From contig VWZP01001414.1 of NCBI GenBank assembly GCA_013396995.1, positions 53,487 to 117,486 of the forward strand: DNA of 64,000 nucleotides. Direction: 5' to 3'. Positions 37,197 to 48,356 of this stretch are shown here, one piece after another (within the stretch, counting starts at the first letter, position 1; every line of letters starts with the position of its first letter). A program made the translations under genes and the position numbers. The DNA is from Dicaeum eximium (taxonomy: Eukaryota > Chordata > Aves > Passeriformes > Dicaeidae). The notes beneath the pieces were generated by a model. That model saw only the letters and a program-made list of their open reading frames with translations, made no database searches and was not told the origin of the DNA.

Positions 37197-37334
37197 GTAA
37201 CAGTGCCTCTCTCTCTTGTTCCAGGTCACAAGGTAACACCCCTGCTGTCCTACACTCTGACTGCAGTAACAGTGCCTCTCTCTCTCGTTCTAGGTCACAG
37301 AGTGATGCCCATGCTGTTCTACACTCTGACTGTA
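37197..37334 (+). repeat. 69-bp tandem duplication over the NGF splice acceptor and start codon
   Basis: Copy 1 (37197-37265) and copy 2 (37266-37334) are adjacent, equal in length and match at about 59 of 69 positions by eye; nine of the ten differences are transitions. Each copy holds a CT-rich tract and an AG acceptor (37223-37224 and 37292-37293), then the first codons of the exon. Copy 2 reads RVMPMLFYTLTV and carries the usual NGF start. Copy 1 reads KVTPLLSYTLTA, with both methionines replaced by Thr and Leu. The unit is 23 codons and in frame with no stop. Use of the upstream acceptor would add 69 bases to the mRNA without adding an ATG. Confidence 0.9.
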
Positions 37335-38021
37335 GCTTTTTTGATCGGCACACAGGCAGCTCCCAAGTCAGAGGACAATGATCCACTGGAGTATCCCACA
37401 GAACAGTCCCTGCTCAACACCCGGAGCGACCGACACCGCATGGCCCAGGTGGCTCCGCAGACGTCCCACGGCCACGCCACGTGGAGCCCCGGCAGGACAG
37501 AAGCTGTAAACATCACCGTGGACCCCAAAATCTTCCGGAAGCGGCGTTTCCGCTCTCCCCGGGTGCTGTTCAGCACGGAGCCCCCGCCGCTGGCCGGGCA
37601 GGGCCGGAATTTGGGATTTCTCAGCGGCGCGGGGGCTCTCAACAGGACTGCCAGGAGCAGGAGGAGCACGCACCCCGTGCTGCACCGCGGGGAGTTCTCG
37701 GTGTGCGACAGCGTCAGCATGTGGGTCGGGGACAAAACCACGGCCACCGACATCAAGGGCAAGGAGGTGACGGTGCTGGGCGAGGTCAACATCAACAACA
37801 ACGTCTTCAAGCAGTACTTTTTCGAGACCAAGTGCAGGGACCCCAAGCCGGTGTCGGGCGGGTGCCGCGGCATCGACGCCAAGCACTGGAACTCGTACTG
37901 CACCACCACCCACACCTTCGTCAAGGCCCTGACCATGGAGGGCAAGCAGGCGGCCTGGAGGTTCATCCGCATCGACACCGCCTGCGTCTGCGTGCTCAGC
38001 AGGAAGGCGGCCCGGCCCTGA
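37305..38021 (+). CDS. NGF: NGF, pre-pro-beta-nerve growth factor, single coding exon
   Basis: Encodes the secreted neurotrophin that signals through TrkA and p75NTR to support sensory and sympathetic neurons. The 238-residue product starts MPMLFYTL. Residues 1-18 form a hydrophobic signal peptide ending QA|AP. The pro-region has N-glycosylation sequons at N69 (NIT) and N113 (NRT), a basic RKRR at 78-81 and the furin site RSRR at 117-120. The mature 118-residue factor starts at S121 (base 37665). Its six cystine-knot cysteines lie at mature positions 14, 57, 67, 79, 107 and 109. GEFSVCDSVSMWVGDKT and HWNSYCTTTHTFVKALT are hallmark NGF segments that separate it from BDNF and NT-3. The length fits the family (human precursor 241, mature 120). 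I chose the ATG 12 bases after the AG acceptor at 37292-37293; a second in-frame ATG lies two codons on. The reading frame stays open upstream to 37158, but that part is intron and duplication. The exon is GC-rich, unlike its flanks. Identity is near certain; the exact start is likely. Confidence 0.97.
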   Translation: MPMLFYTLTVAFLIGTQAAPKSEDNDPLEYPTEQSLLNTRSDRHRMAQVAPQTSHGHATWSPGRTEAVNITVDPKIFRKRRFRSPRVLFSTEPPPLAGQGRNLGFLSGAGALNRTARSRRSTHPVLHRGEFSVCDSVSMWVGDKTTATDIKGKEVTVLGEVNINNNVFKQYFFETKCRDPKPVSGGCRGIDAKHWNSYCTTTHTFVKALTMEGKQAAWRFIRIDTACVCVLSRKAARP

Positions 38022-38128
38022 GCCCGCGCCCTCCGACCCCCCTACCTCAGCCTGTAAATTATTTTAAGTTATAAAGGACTGCATGGTATATTTATAGTTT
38101 ATACAGTACAGAAAGAACCTCATTATTT

Positions 38129-38134
38129 ATTAAA
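38129..38134 (+). terminator. NGF: NGF polyadenylation signal (ATTAAA)
   Basis: An ATTAAA hexamer lies 108 bases after the NGF stop codon, within an AT-rich 3' UTR that includes TTATTTAT and a TATTTATAGTTTATACAG stretch. A short UTR ending in this signal is usual for NGF mRNA. A T-rich, GT-containing stretch follows at about 38138-38160, as expected downstream of a cleavage site. Confidence 0.75.
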
Positions 38135-41100
38135 CTCTTTTGGAAACCTTTGGTGTTTTGTAAATTATTTACTGGCAGAGCTCTTTAAAGTGCGTGCTCG
38201 TTTTAGTCTCATTCACCTCTACAACTCTGGGCTATTGAACGGGCTTTCAGCAAAAAGAAAACACTTTCCTCACAGTTTTCACACACACTGCTCTCTTCTA
38301 CAAGAAAATTTCTCTGCCAGTTTATTGTAGGTTTATTTTCAATTGAAATTTTTTTGTCCAAATACCAAAAGACCACACCAGAACTTTCAAAACTTGCCTC
38401 CAGTGTTACTAATTATCCATTAAGGTATTCATAATATATAACTAATCATCTTAGTGAAGTCCTGCTAGAAACACTAATTCTTCATAGTTGCCAGATCAGT
38501 TTATAAGTAAGAAATTTAGTGCATATTTTAAAATTGCCCAAGTACTTTCGTTGCAAAAATAATCCATTCTGAATTATTTTGGAACATTTGTCTGCACAAG
38601 AATAGAATCTCGAAGTGTGTCTTTTTGTGTTAAAATGGTATTTTACAGCTCATTACTTCAGAGCTCTATTAAAGTGATGGGATTTCAAATGTCAATATAC
38701 TGATATAAATTTAAAAATTCACGTGCCTTATAATCCAAATTTGATGATTTTCTCAAGCCAGTGTTCTGGTAATGGGGACCTGCCATAGGAGCAAGTCTTT
38801 TCATGCATGACAGACTAAAATCCAAAAATAAATAATAAAAAAATCACTGAGGCTGTGTTTTAGCAAGGACTCAAAATAACCTTGCACTCAAGATTTCTGC
38901 GTGTTGAGGACATCGATATCCAGAAATACCCAGCGGAGCCCCAGGCCTGTGCTGGGCGTTTCACTGCACTCTCCAAAAGCTGCAGATCTTCTCGTTGTTT
39001 CCCTTGGAAGAGCAGCTGTTCCCCACTGCAGAAACTGTTTCAAAACAAATACCATCAAGGTTTTTCAGCATGGTCCCATCCAAATCTTAGAGGGCACAGC
39101 CACCCTCGCCTCCCCTCCTGCACGGTTCTTGCTTTAATGCAAAAAGCAGAGCTGACCTTTGCTTCCTCCACGTAAGCAGCACAGCAGGGCAGCAAATCTC
39201 CAGAGAAAACGTGCTGGGGTAGAACAGCGCCAGTGGAATGAGCCCAGGCCTGGCTAGAGGCGCTTCCTGGTGGGGCAGTGCCAGTCTGTGTGACAGGGAG
39301 GGCACAGACACCACTCCTGACCATCGCTGCTCTGCCACTTTTCACTCCCCTCTGATAAATTGTTATGGTGTGGGGCAGCAATGTCCCAGTGAGAAAGCGT
39401 GGCTCTCTCCAGAACAAGGTATTTGCAATATTTTTGTGAATAATTGCTTATCTGAAAGGCTGATGAGGAGGCAGGCTCCTGGCTGTCCTGATCCTCCAAA
39501 AAACAACTTGTTCTGAAGCGGGGGGGGCAAGGAAGGCTCAGGGTGCTTCAAGAGCAATCAAAGAAGTCTCAGGTGCCCTGACACAGCAGCAGAACCCTGT
39601 CACCATCACAGGAGGGATGGAGGGACAGCAGTGACACACAGAGCTCTGAGGCAGAGGAAAACATGGGATTGGAGCAGGCTTCCACCTGTGCTCCTCAGTG
39701 GCCTTAAAGCCACGGTAGCAAATTGCTGTTTGAACTGTTCTCCAGACCTGACACAATGGGACCAGAGAAAAATGGAGCTGCTGCTCATTCAGGACTTCCA
39801 GGTTTATGGGGAGTGAAATTATTTTAGCACTGACGTAAGAGAACTCCAATTGCAAGTGTCTTCTGAATGTCTTTGGTAATTCCAAACGTGTAAAATCCTG
39901 GCATTTCTTCAAAAGCCCTTAAAGTGATGCCTTTCTTCTGGAGAGGGACTTTTGACAAGGACACTTGGTGATAGTGGGAGGATGGCTTTAAGCTGAAGGA
40001 AGGTAGATTTAAGGATATTGGGAATAAATTCCTTGCTGTGAGGGTGGGCAAGCCCTGGCACAGGGAGCCCAGAAAAGCTGTGGCTGCCCCTGGATCCCTG
40101 GAAGTGTCCAAGGCCAGGCTGGACAGGGCTTGGAACAACCTGGGACAGTGTGAAGTGTCCCTGCCCATGGCAGGGGGTTGGAAGAAAATGATCCTAAAGG
40201 TTTCTTCCAGCCCAAACCATTCTGGGATTCCATGGGATAATTAAAGCAATCTTGGGAGCTGCCATCCCTAAACACAGATCACACCAAGAGGCCACAGAGC
40301 AGAGCAGAGGGGGAAATCTGTTTGTTGATGTCACTTCAGGGAAAGAAGAAAACAGCTGCAGGATTTAACTGCTCAGCAGGAACCTGCTGGGCTCTGAGTG
40401 GGACCTCAGGTGACCAAACCTGACCCGTAACTGCAAGAGAAGGGTGAGGGACAGAAGGGCCAGGTGACACCACAGCTCAACTCACGCTGCTGAAACGCTG
40501 CCAAAGCACCCAAATCAGCCTCATCTGCTTTGTTGCTGCTGTATCCAAGGGCTGACAGGACCATCCATACTCAGATAAGTTACTTTCATTTGTAATAGCT
40601 GCATTAGAATCTGTATGATGAGTCAAGACTGTAGCTCAGCGTGGAGAATGGAGCTGATGCCCTGCTCAGCTTTTTGTGTAAGGTGACAATAAATGAAAAA
40701 CCTGTGAGGAAGGATCTCTACAGACCAACTGTGTTCAGCATTAACTGCTCACTCACAGCTCTCTGCATTTCCCAGGAGTTCCTCTGGTGCCCTCAGCTTT
40801 TCCACTGCTTTTGGAACAGCTACTGTGTGCTGAATTCTCTTCCCACTGTTTAAGAAGTCTACCAGTTTTAATTATATACATAAGCATGATAACCAACTGC
40901 TTCCCTAAAGATGGAGAGTCTTCCTTTCTCCTTAAAGCTCTACTTCTAAATATAAGGATTGAAAACATTTATGACTAAGAAAAAATAAAACTACTTCATC
41001 TAAAATAAGACCAACTAGAGAGACTGTTGTAAAGCAATTTTACTGGAAGAATGGCATAGTTGCTAATTCAAGAACGTGAAATTCTCTTTAGAATCTGAGG

Positions 41101-44100
41101 ACAGAAAAGCGAGACCCTTACATTTAAAAAGCAAATCAGATCAGTCTGGTTTCACCTTTAGCCAAATGCCACAAGCCTGACACCCACAATTTCACTCCTG
41201 CTCAGCGGGTCTGACTAAGGAGTGAAGGTTAAATTTTGCCTGGAGGAAAACAGATCAATCTCTAGAGGGATGGATCATAATCACTTTCCATCACCCAGCA
41301 TGGGACTCATCCTCTCATCACTGCTGTTATTAGTTTGGAGGGGGGTTGTGGGAGGTGGCAACAGCACATCTGAAACCCCACAGGTTACTCAGTGACTCCT
41401 GCTGCTGAGGGGATGCCAAGAGCCTGGAATGCCAGAAAGTTTGGAATGCCAGAAAACCCATTCCAATGCCTACACCTGTGACCAGGCTGCACTTCATCGG
41501 GCCCGGGTGATTATTTTCACTTCAGCTGCAATACAGACAGGAAATGTTGACACTGACAGAGAAGAGATGGTTTACATAACAGTCGTGCTTTCTCCCAGTC
41601 TCCTTTCACCCCTTACATGACATTGCTGCTCCACTCTCTAATCCCTTGTTCAAACATGCGGTTAAACAGCAGCCACACCCTTGCCAGCTCTTCCTTAGTG
41701 AGCAACACCTCAGCAGAGCAATTACAACCACTCGGGGAATTCAGTGTCAGGGTTTGGAATCGCTGTGTGTGTGTTTTCACTTTTCTCAGTCTGTTTTCCT
41801 GAGGAATTCTGTGCTCTGGAGAAGTCGGTGTCTCTGTGCCTACAAATGTTCTGATGTGGCATCTCCAGGCTGATATAAATCATTGGGCCTGACATTCAAT
41901 CCTGAATCCCTTGGTCAGTAAAACCATCAAGGATTGTACATTGACACTTCAGTATCACCCTTCAACCAAGCTGCTTTGGGAAGTGAAAAGGAATCAGCAA
42001 AACCTAAGGAACACGGAATGTAGCCCAAAGCAGAACAAAATATGGAATTATCACTGAACAGCAGTTTGATACAGAGAGGAAACACCCCAGCAGAACACCT
42101 GGCACAGGGCTGAAATTAAGGAAATATGAGACAGAATTATCCAGCTTCTAATCTGACCAAGAGACATCATCCACTGGCTTTAGACAGCAGAAGGGAATCC
42201 TGACAGGACCAATATCTTGTTAAAAAAATGGATGTTCTTTGGTTTGGTTGGTGTTAAAGAAGATCAGGTGATCAACTCTTTCCTGTATGCCCAATTTTAC
42301 AGCAGAACCCAGGCACTGACCTCAAATTACCAGATAAAATATTTAGTCTTTATCCTCACATTGATAACTGCTCTGCAATAATTGTCTTTACTTCAACAAT
42401 CTAGTCAGCACTTCCTCAGTGCTCTTTGAGTTTTTGTTCTTGTCCTTCCAGATTTCAAACACCAAATACTTCCCAAGGGAAACAGAAACTCACAGCTTTT
42501 AGGGGGTTTCCCTAAACTCTCCGAGACATGAAGAGGAACAATGAAGCTGCCAAGTTTTGCTGTGCACCTTTGCTGTCTGAATGATGGGGACACTGCAATC
42601 TGACAATTGAAGTGGCTGGCACGGAGTAGGAGGTTATTCTGCTGTGTTTCTGATAAACTTCTGGAAGAAATATTTTTCTTGCTTTACACCAAAAGAAAAA
42701 TAAAAACAACCCAAAACTGCTTGTGTCTAAGTCAGTGAAATGGATTTCTGCTTCAAATGCGAACGGCTTTTTCTTTTGAAGCATTGCTTAGGCACACATG
42801 GCTTTTAAATAGAATATTGCCAGCAGCTCCTGCACAAACCCCACCAGACCCTCTCTGCAAAGTGGTGCTCGGCTCCAGTGCCTGTGAGAAGGCTCCTTCT
42901 GCCTGGAAAAGGCAAGCCTGTACGGAGCACACTGACTCACGGATTGCCTCTTTTTTTATCGCCTCTATTTCCATAATCCAGCACACACAGTGGGCCCTGT
43001 CAGGCATTTAGCAAGACCTTGCCCTCAGGGCTGTGATCACCTGATGAGTGCAGGAGTGACTCACGGGGCTGGGAAGCTCTGCGGGACCTCAGCCCAGGTG
43101 ATGCCTTCAGCCTGGATGAGCAGATGCTCGTGGCACCTCTGTGCAAAACACATCTGCTGTTGTTACTGATCAGATGTGTCCTCTGGGGATTTTGTTCCGT
43201 TTCCCTTTTTCCTCTTGAATCACTGGATTTGGTTACATTCCAGTTCTGCACAGTTCCAAGTCTGAGAACAAGTTAAGCTGTGGCAGGAAGGAAGGAAGGA
43301 GTGTGCACCATCCCAATTCCCCGGTGACAGGTCTATTAAGCAATAAATAATGAGCCTTTTGTTACAGGTTCTAATTAGAACAGGACTTGTCTGATTTAGA
43401 AGCTAAACTGAGCACTCAATCCAAAATTCAGTTTGATCTGTTGCAGTGACATTCAAGCTCTATTTGTTTTCTTTTTGGATTGATGATGCACAGGAAGAAA
43501 AGGGAAAGGAAAAGTGTTCGTGTCACCAGCTGCAAAGGACTGCTTTGGTTCTAGGCTCTTTACAGAGACTGGAACTCAAATTTCTAAAAACATGTGCATT
43601 CCAAGCCTTTAGACACTGTGAACTGACATTTTAAGTGGGGTGGAACATGCTGGACACAGGAAGGAGCTGCTCAACAGGGAAATAACAAGAGAGTGTGCTC
43701 AATTTTCTAGACAATGGCCACTGTATCAAACCAATAAATGTAAAACCCAAGTTTTTACTTTGTTTTCTCACACAAGGTCCAGAATACTTTTCAGAAAGTC
43801 ATGGAAAACATTTTCCTCTTAAGGTAGTAAAAAGCCAAGCTGACAGATTTTGCACAAATTTTTTAAAAGCTTTTACATCACTGACAACAATTATAAGAAA
43901 TTTTTAGCCACAAATGTTGTTTAGCAAACAGTCGAACTGGAGGCTTTGTTAAAAATATTCTGAATCAGAACAGCTGTAATGAGCTAAAATGAAGAAGTGA
44001 AGGTGACCAGAATCCAAAATAGTGTGAAAAGTCCCTTGTCCTCCATTAACTTCTCAAGACTATAAATCAGAATAGACAAGGAGAGCAGAAAAGAGGTTTT

Positions 44101-44394
44101 GGAATCATATCCATAAATTTAGATGATTAGTAGCACAGGAAAAGCAGTATCTAAAGGGAAAGTGCTGTTCTAAACTGGGACTGTTTACTGAGGAATGATG
44201 GAAGTCCAGTCCTCTCATTCTAGGAAGTGAAGAGTTCTTGAAGTTCCCTTTCAAAGTGCACTCCCAAAGCAGATCCCTGAAGCCAAAGACAACAAACTTG
44301 GCCAGGGTTATTGTCAGGCTGAAGCAAACAACTCCTCAGCTGTGTGACTGCAGCGAGTTGTGAGCCCGGACAGATCAGTCAGGCACCACCACTA
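38135..44394. other. Gene-free DNA downstream of NGF
   Basis: AT-rich sequence follows the polyA signal to about 38880. No further exon, RNA gene or CpG island is seen. One CR1 tail lies at 40000. Confidence 0.6.
40000..40238 (+). mobile_element. CR1 LINE 3' fragment
   Basis: AAGGATATTGGGAATAAATT, GAGGGTGGGCAAGCCCTGGC and the 3' end CCATTCTGGGATTCCATGGG define it. Confidence 0.88.
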
Positions 44395-44452
44395 TCCCCA
44401 AAACCACCCCCAAAACCACCCCCAAAAACATCCCCAAAACCACCCCCAAAAC
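44395..44452 (+). repeat. CCCCAAAAC-type simple repeat, interrupted by a solo LTR
   Basis: Units such as CCCCAAAACCAC repeat to 44452. The same pattern resumes at 45074-45098 beyond the LTR, so the insertion split the tract. Confidence 0.85.
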
Positions 44453-45073
44453 TGTTGGAACCCAGGGTACAGAGAATCTCTCTCTGCCTGTTTTAAGAAA
44501 CTCTGACCCTCAGCAGAACTCTGCTTTTAACCTTTGTCCCTGGGAAAAATTGGCAAGACTTTGGGATGAGTTAGAGCACACAGGCAGTAAAATGTAGTAG
44601 TGGTAGTTTATCACAGAGTGAAGAATTTAGGGTTTTAGGATTTTAATATGAGAGTGAATAGGAGACAAGATGGAGGGTTTTGGGTGTTGTCCCTTCTTCC
44701 TTCTTGTCCCTCTTCAGCTCCATTTTCTGTAGTACTTGTGGCAGAAAATTATTGGTTAGTGTGAGTAGTAGTGTGGAAGTTATTGGTAGAAAAGTAGAAA
44801 CAAAATGCTTGTTAGAAAGTAATTGGGTTAAACAGCTTTAAAAGGCCTTGGTTTGGGTGTTTGGGGCCCATTTTGTCCCTCGCTTCTCGCACGCTGAGTC
44901 TGGTGTGCAGACAGGGCTGAACTTAAGATAAGAATAAACAAAAACCTGAAGACCAAGAGAAAGAGAGTCCTGCTCGTTCTTCACCCTTGGAAAAGAACTC
45001 AGCAGGGGAACCCCCTCCAAGGGGCCCAGGGGGTTGGGTTCCCATCCTTGTTGGGACCAAAAAAAATCCAACA
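44453..45073 (+). mobile_element. Solo LTR of an endogenous retrovirus
   Basis: The 621-base element begins TGTTGG and ends CCAACA, a perfect terminal inverted repeat. It is flanked by the 5-bp target-site duplication AAAAC (44448-44452 and 45074-45078). It has a TTTAAAAGG TATA-like box at about 44838 and an AATAAA at 44933-44938, giving + orientation. No internal retroviral sequence is present, so it is the product of recombination between two LTRs. Confidence 0.88.
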
Positions 45074-45649
45074 AAAACCACCCCCAAAACCATCCCCCCC
45101 AGGCAGCTCCTGCAGCACTGTTTGCCAGCTGCAGGGTCAGAATTGCCCCACACAGCTCTGCCACTGGACTGCACAAACCCTTTTTGCCACAAGGCCAGGA
45201 GCTGATGCAGAAAAGCCACGTCTAATTCACAGCATCTTCTTGCTCCACCCTGGCCACATCAGCACAGTGACCTGCACAGAATGCAGCTCATTATGCATTG
45301 AAGGGACTCATGCAATTAGTGACTAAGTGCTGACATGGCAAAGAGAAAAACACCCAAACATTTGGGTTACTTGCCCTTGACAGCCTTCTGTTGCAGTTTT
45401 CATGGTTCCTCCGTGCTGCTGCAGTAAGAGAGAGCTCAGAGCCAGGAGAACAGTGGCAATAAAGCTTCTGGGAGGAGTTAAAGGCTTTCTGCTGTGTCCT
45501 GAGTGGAATCAGGTACTCTGATTGCAATTTCCACAGCCAGCACAGGGAGGAGAGTGGAACTGTGACAATTAAGGCCACACATTCGAGGAGTAGCAGATCC
45601 TGTATAAGCTCAGCACTGCTGACAAACTCCCATTTTCATACAAACATGG

Positions 45650-45960
45650 AACCATGGAATGGTTTGGGTTGAAGGAACCTTAAGTCCCATCCCATCCCAT
45701 CCCATCCCATCCCATCCCATCCCATCCCATGTCCCATCCCATCCCATCCCATCCCATCCCATCCCATCCCATCCCATCCCATCCCATGATACTTTCACTA
45801 TCCCAGGTTGTTCCAAGCCCTGTCCAGCCTGGCCTTGGACACTTCCAGGGATCCAGGGGCAGCCACAGCTGCTCTGGGAATTCCATTCCAGTCCCTCACC
45901 ACCCTCACAAGGGAAGAACACCTTCCTAACATCTCATCTAACCTACTCTCTGTCACTTTA
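45650..45960 (-). mobile_element. CR1 LINE 3' fragment with an internal microsatellite
   Basis: GGAATGGTTTGGGTTGAAGG and CCAAGCCCTGTCCAGCCTGG flank the (CCCAT)n tract, which sits where CR1 normally has a short ATCCCATCC-like stretch. Confidence 0.88.
45685..45788 (+). repeat. (CCCAT)n pentanucleotide microsatellite
   Basis: About 20 CCCAT units with one GTCCCAT interruption near 45730. Both strands are open in several frames, giving HPIPS and WDGMG pseudo-peptides. Confidence 0.95.
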
Positions 45961-48175
45961 GAATCACCCAATTAAGTTACATCAAGAGATTTTTCTTTCT
46001 GAAAATGCAAGATGGGGTCCCCAGCACCTCAAGTATAGCCAACCCAAAATCTTTCTTGAAAATGCACTTGAAATACAGAATTGCTTCTATTTCACCAATG
46101 TATTAAAGACATTACAGGTCCTAATTTTCTGATTTACTTAAAAATAGCCAGACATTTAGTTGGACAATTTAAGATACAGATTATCTTATCTACAATGGAT
46201 TTGGGACAAATTGAAAAAAAAAAATTTGTCTCATCTTTCCTAAACTCAGATCATCTTCAGCTTTATCAAACTGCTTAGACATTGTCTGATGTGAGTGAGC
46301 AGATGATTCATTTGGTGATTAATAACTCCCAATACAGCTGTCATCAGCAGCAAGGCTTCAACACCGACTTCAAAACATCAAAGCCATGCGAGGGCAAACA
46401 GGGGGAATCAGATTAATAAATGTGATTTCTGCAAACTGCATCTGCTCTGGCTCCTTCAGCACTGGGCTGGATAATGATGTTGATTGTAATAGTTTATTCT
46501 GAATGTTCATAACAACCCATCATTCTTCAGACAGTGTATACAGCTCTTATCTTCCCATCCATCAAGCAGCCCTTATTTGTGTTAACCAGTTGTAACAGGA
46601 TCTTGTGTTTGAGCATCAAAGGTGATTCAACAAACATTTCACACTGTCACTTTCTCAGCATTGCCCAGTTTCTGATTTGGTTTAGCCAATTCTCTCCATC
46701 CCATTCTTATTTCTCTTTTATTGTCATGGGCTTTTTTTTTTCCCTCAGGATGTTGCTTAGTAATATTATTTTTTAAATGCTCCTCAACAGCAGCAGCAGC
46801 TCTCATTCTATTTTTCTGATTTTTTGCAATATATTTCACTTAGCTGCTTTGCACCTCGTGCCATAAACCTCCATTTGTTTCTCAAATTGTCACCCAGGAG
46901 ATGCTGTGACTGCCCCCAGGAGATGCACAGGGTGGGTGCTCCATCAGTCTGAGCCCTCAAACCAGGTTTTCTTCCTTCCCGAAGGATCTTCCCTGCCAAT
47001 ACCCTAAAGTGAGATGGCAGCAGGAGGCAGGAGCACCCCAGCCAGTTTTAGTGCTTCTGATGAGGTGGTGGCTGGGGGAACAAAGACATTTTACCCTGCA
47101 GAGCTCCTGCAGCACAGGGCTCCTGCCAGGCTGCTTCCCTCTTCCCTGCCACAGCCTCTGTCACTCAGCTGCCTCAGATCTTCCCCTCAGGTACACATTA
47201 AATGCTCTGTTTTTCGACTAAGCACCAGTTAGAGCTGGAGGTGAACCCCCCTGCAGAGGATTCAGAGCAACTCATGGAAATAATCCATTTCTTGGCCATT
47301 TGGCCTGGATGTGTGAGAGCCCTGCAGTCTCCTCCACTGGAAAGCTGCTAAAGAGAGCTCTCTGCAAGGCTGGCCCTTTGCAGACACCTGGGAAACGTGA
47401 AGAAGTTCCTATAAAGGGATTGAACAAGGTTTTATTTGCTCAATTATTTATTTGAGGCAGGACTGAAAATGAGCAAAACCACATGCACTTACGGCATTTA
47501 TTTCATGTTTCACATTTCCCTGGCAGCCTCTGTGTAGGTACCACGTCTCAAGCATCGTTTAAAGCCGTAAAACACCTTTTCAAAGAAAAAGTACATTTTT
47601 GAAAAGGCTTTTTTTTTTGTTGGTTTATTGAGGGGTTTTGTTTGCTTGTTTGTTTATTGATTAAATAAAGCAGCCACAAGGATAAAAAAATGTTTCTGGG
47701 CTGACTCCAGTTGCTTTCCTGGCATTTTTCCAGTGATATTCAAATCAGGGGTTGTTCAAACTAGGAAACAGTAGTTTTGCCATTTACTCATACAAAAATT
47801 CGGGAGCTCTGGTATTTTTTTAGTACACATTGCTAACAGGGTTCACGAGTACCCTGTCCTCTGTCATGTGGCTCTGGCTGTGCATAAACATTGCCTTGAC
47901 CAATAGGGGCAAAATTAGATACTTCCCAGAATGATTTGTTGCATTCTCACGACAGTTGCGATCCCAGACTGGATTAGATCCAGTGGGAAAATGTTTAGAC
48001 AAAGTCCTGCAGAGAGAACGCTCCTGAGAGATGTGCCTGTGGTCTGCCTAGGACAGAGGGCAAGGTTACAGCCAGGCCTGGAGAAATGTGCCACAGGGAG
48101 GTGTCTTGGAGTGCTCTGCCTCTGCATTGGGAGCAAAAAATTTGGAGCATCCAGCAGATGTGCAGCCACATTCGT

Positions 48176-48356
48176 GTTCTTCCCTGGGAGGGTGGGCAGG
48201 CCCTGGCACAGCCTGCCCAGAGAAGCTGTGGCTGCTCCATCCCTGGAAGTGTCCAAGGCCAGGCTGGAGCAATCTGGGATGGTGGAAGGTGTTGGGGTTG
48301 GAAGTGCATGAGCTTTAAGGTCCCTCCCAACCCAAACCACTTGGGAATTCTAAGAT
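48176..48356 (+). mobile_element. CR1 LINE 3' fragment
   Basis: CCCTGGGAGGGTGGGCAGGC, GAGCTTTAAGGTCCCTCCCA and the end CACTTGGGAATTCTAAGATC. It has small internal deletions relative to other copies. Confidence 0.85.

Noticed and set aside
37319..38074. Long open frames on the - strand and in a second + frame over the NGF exon (219, 181 and 197 codons)
   Set aside because: They overlap a well-conserved NGF coding exon whose high GC suppresses stop codons; their peptides are low-complexity and match no family I recognise.
44395..44452. CCCCAAAAC repeat considered as a telomere-like or CRISPR-like array
   Set aside because: Units are short, irregular and not the vertebrate telomere hexamer; there are no spacers, and this is a vertebrate nuclear locus.
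45610..45961. Open frames with repeated WDGMG or HPIPS peptides
   Set aside because: Translation of the (CCCAT)n microsatellite inside a CR1 fragment.
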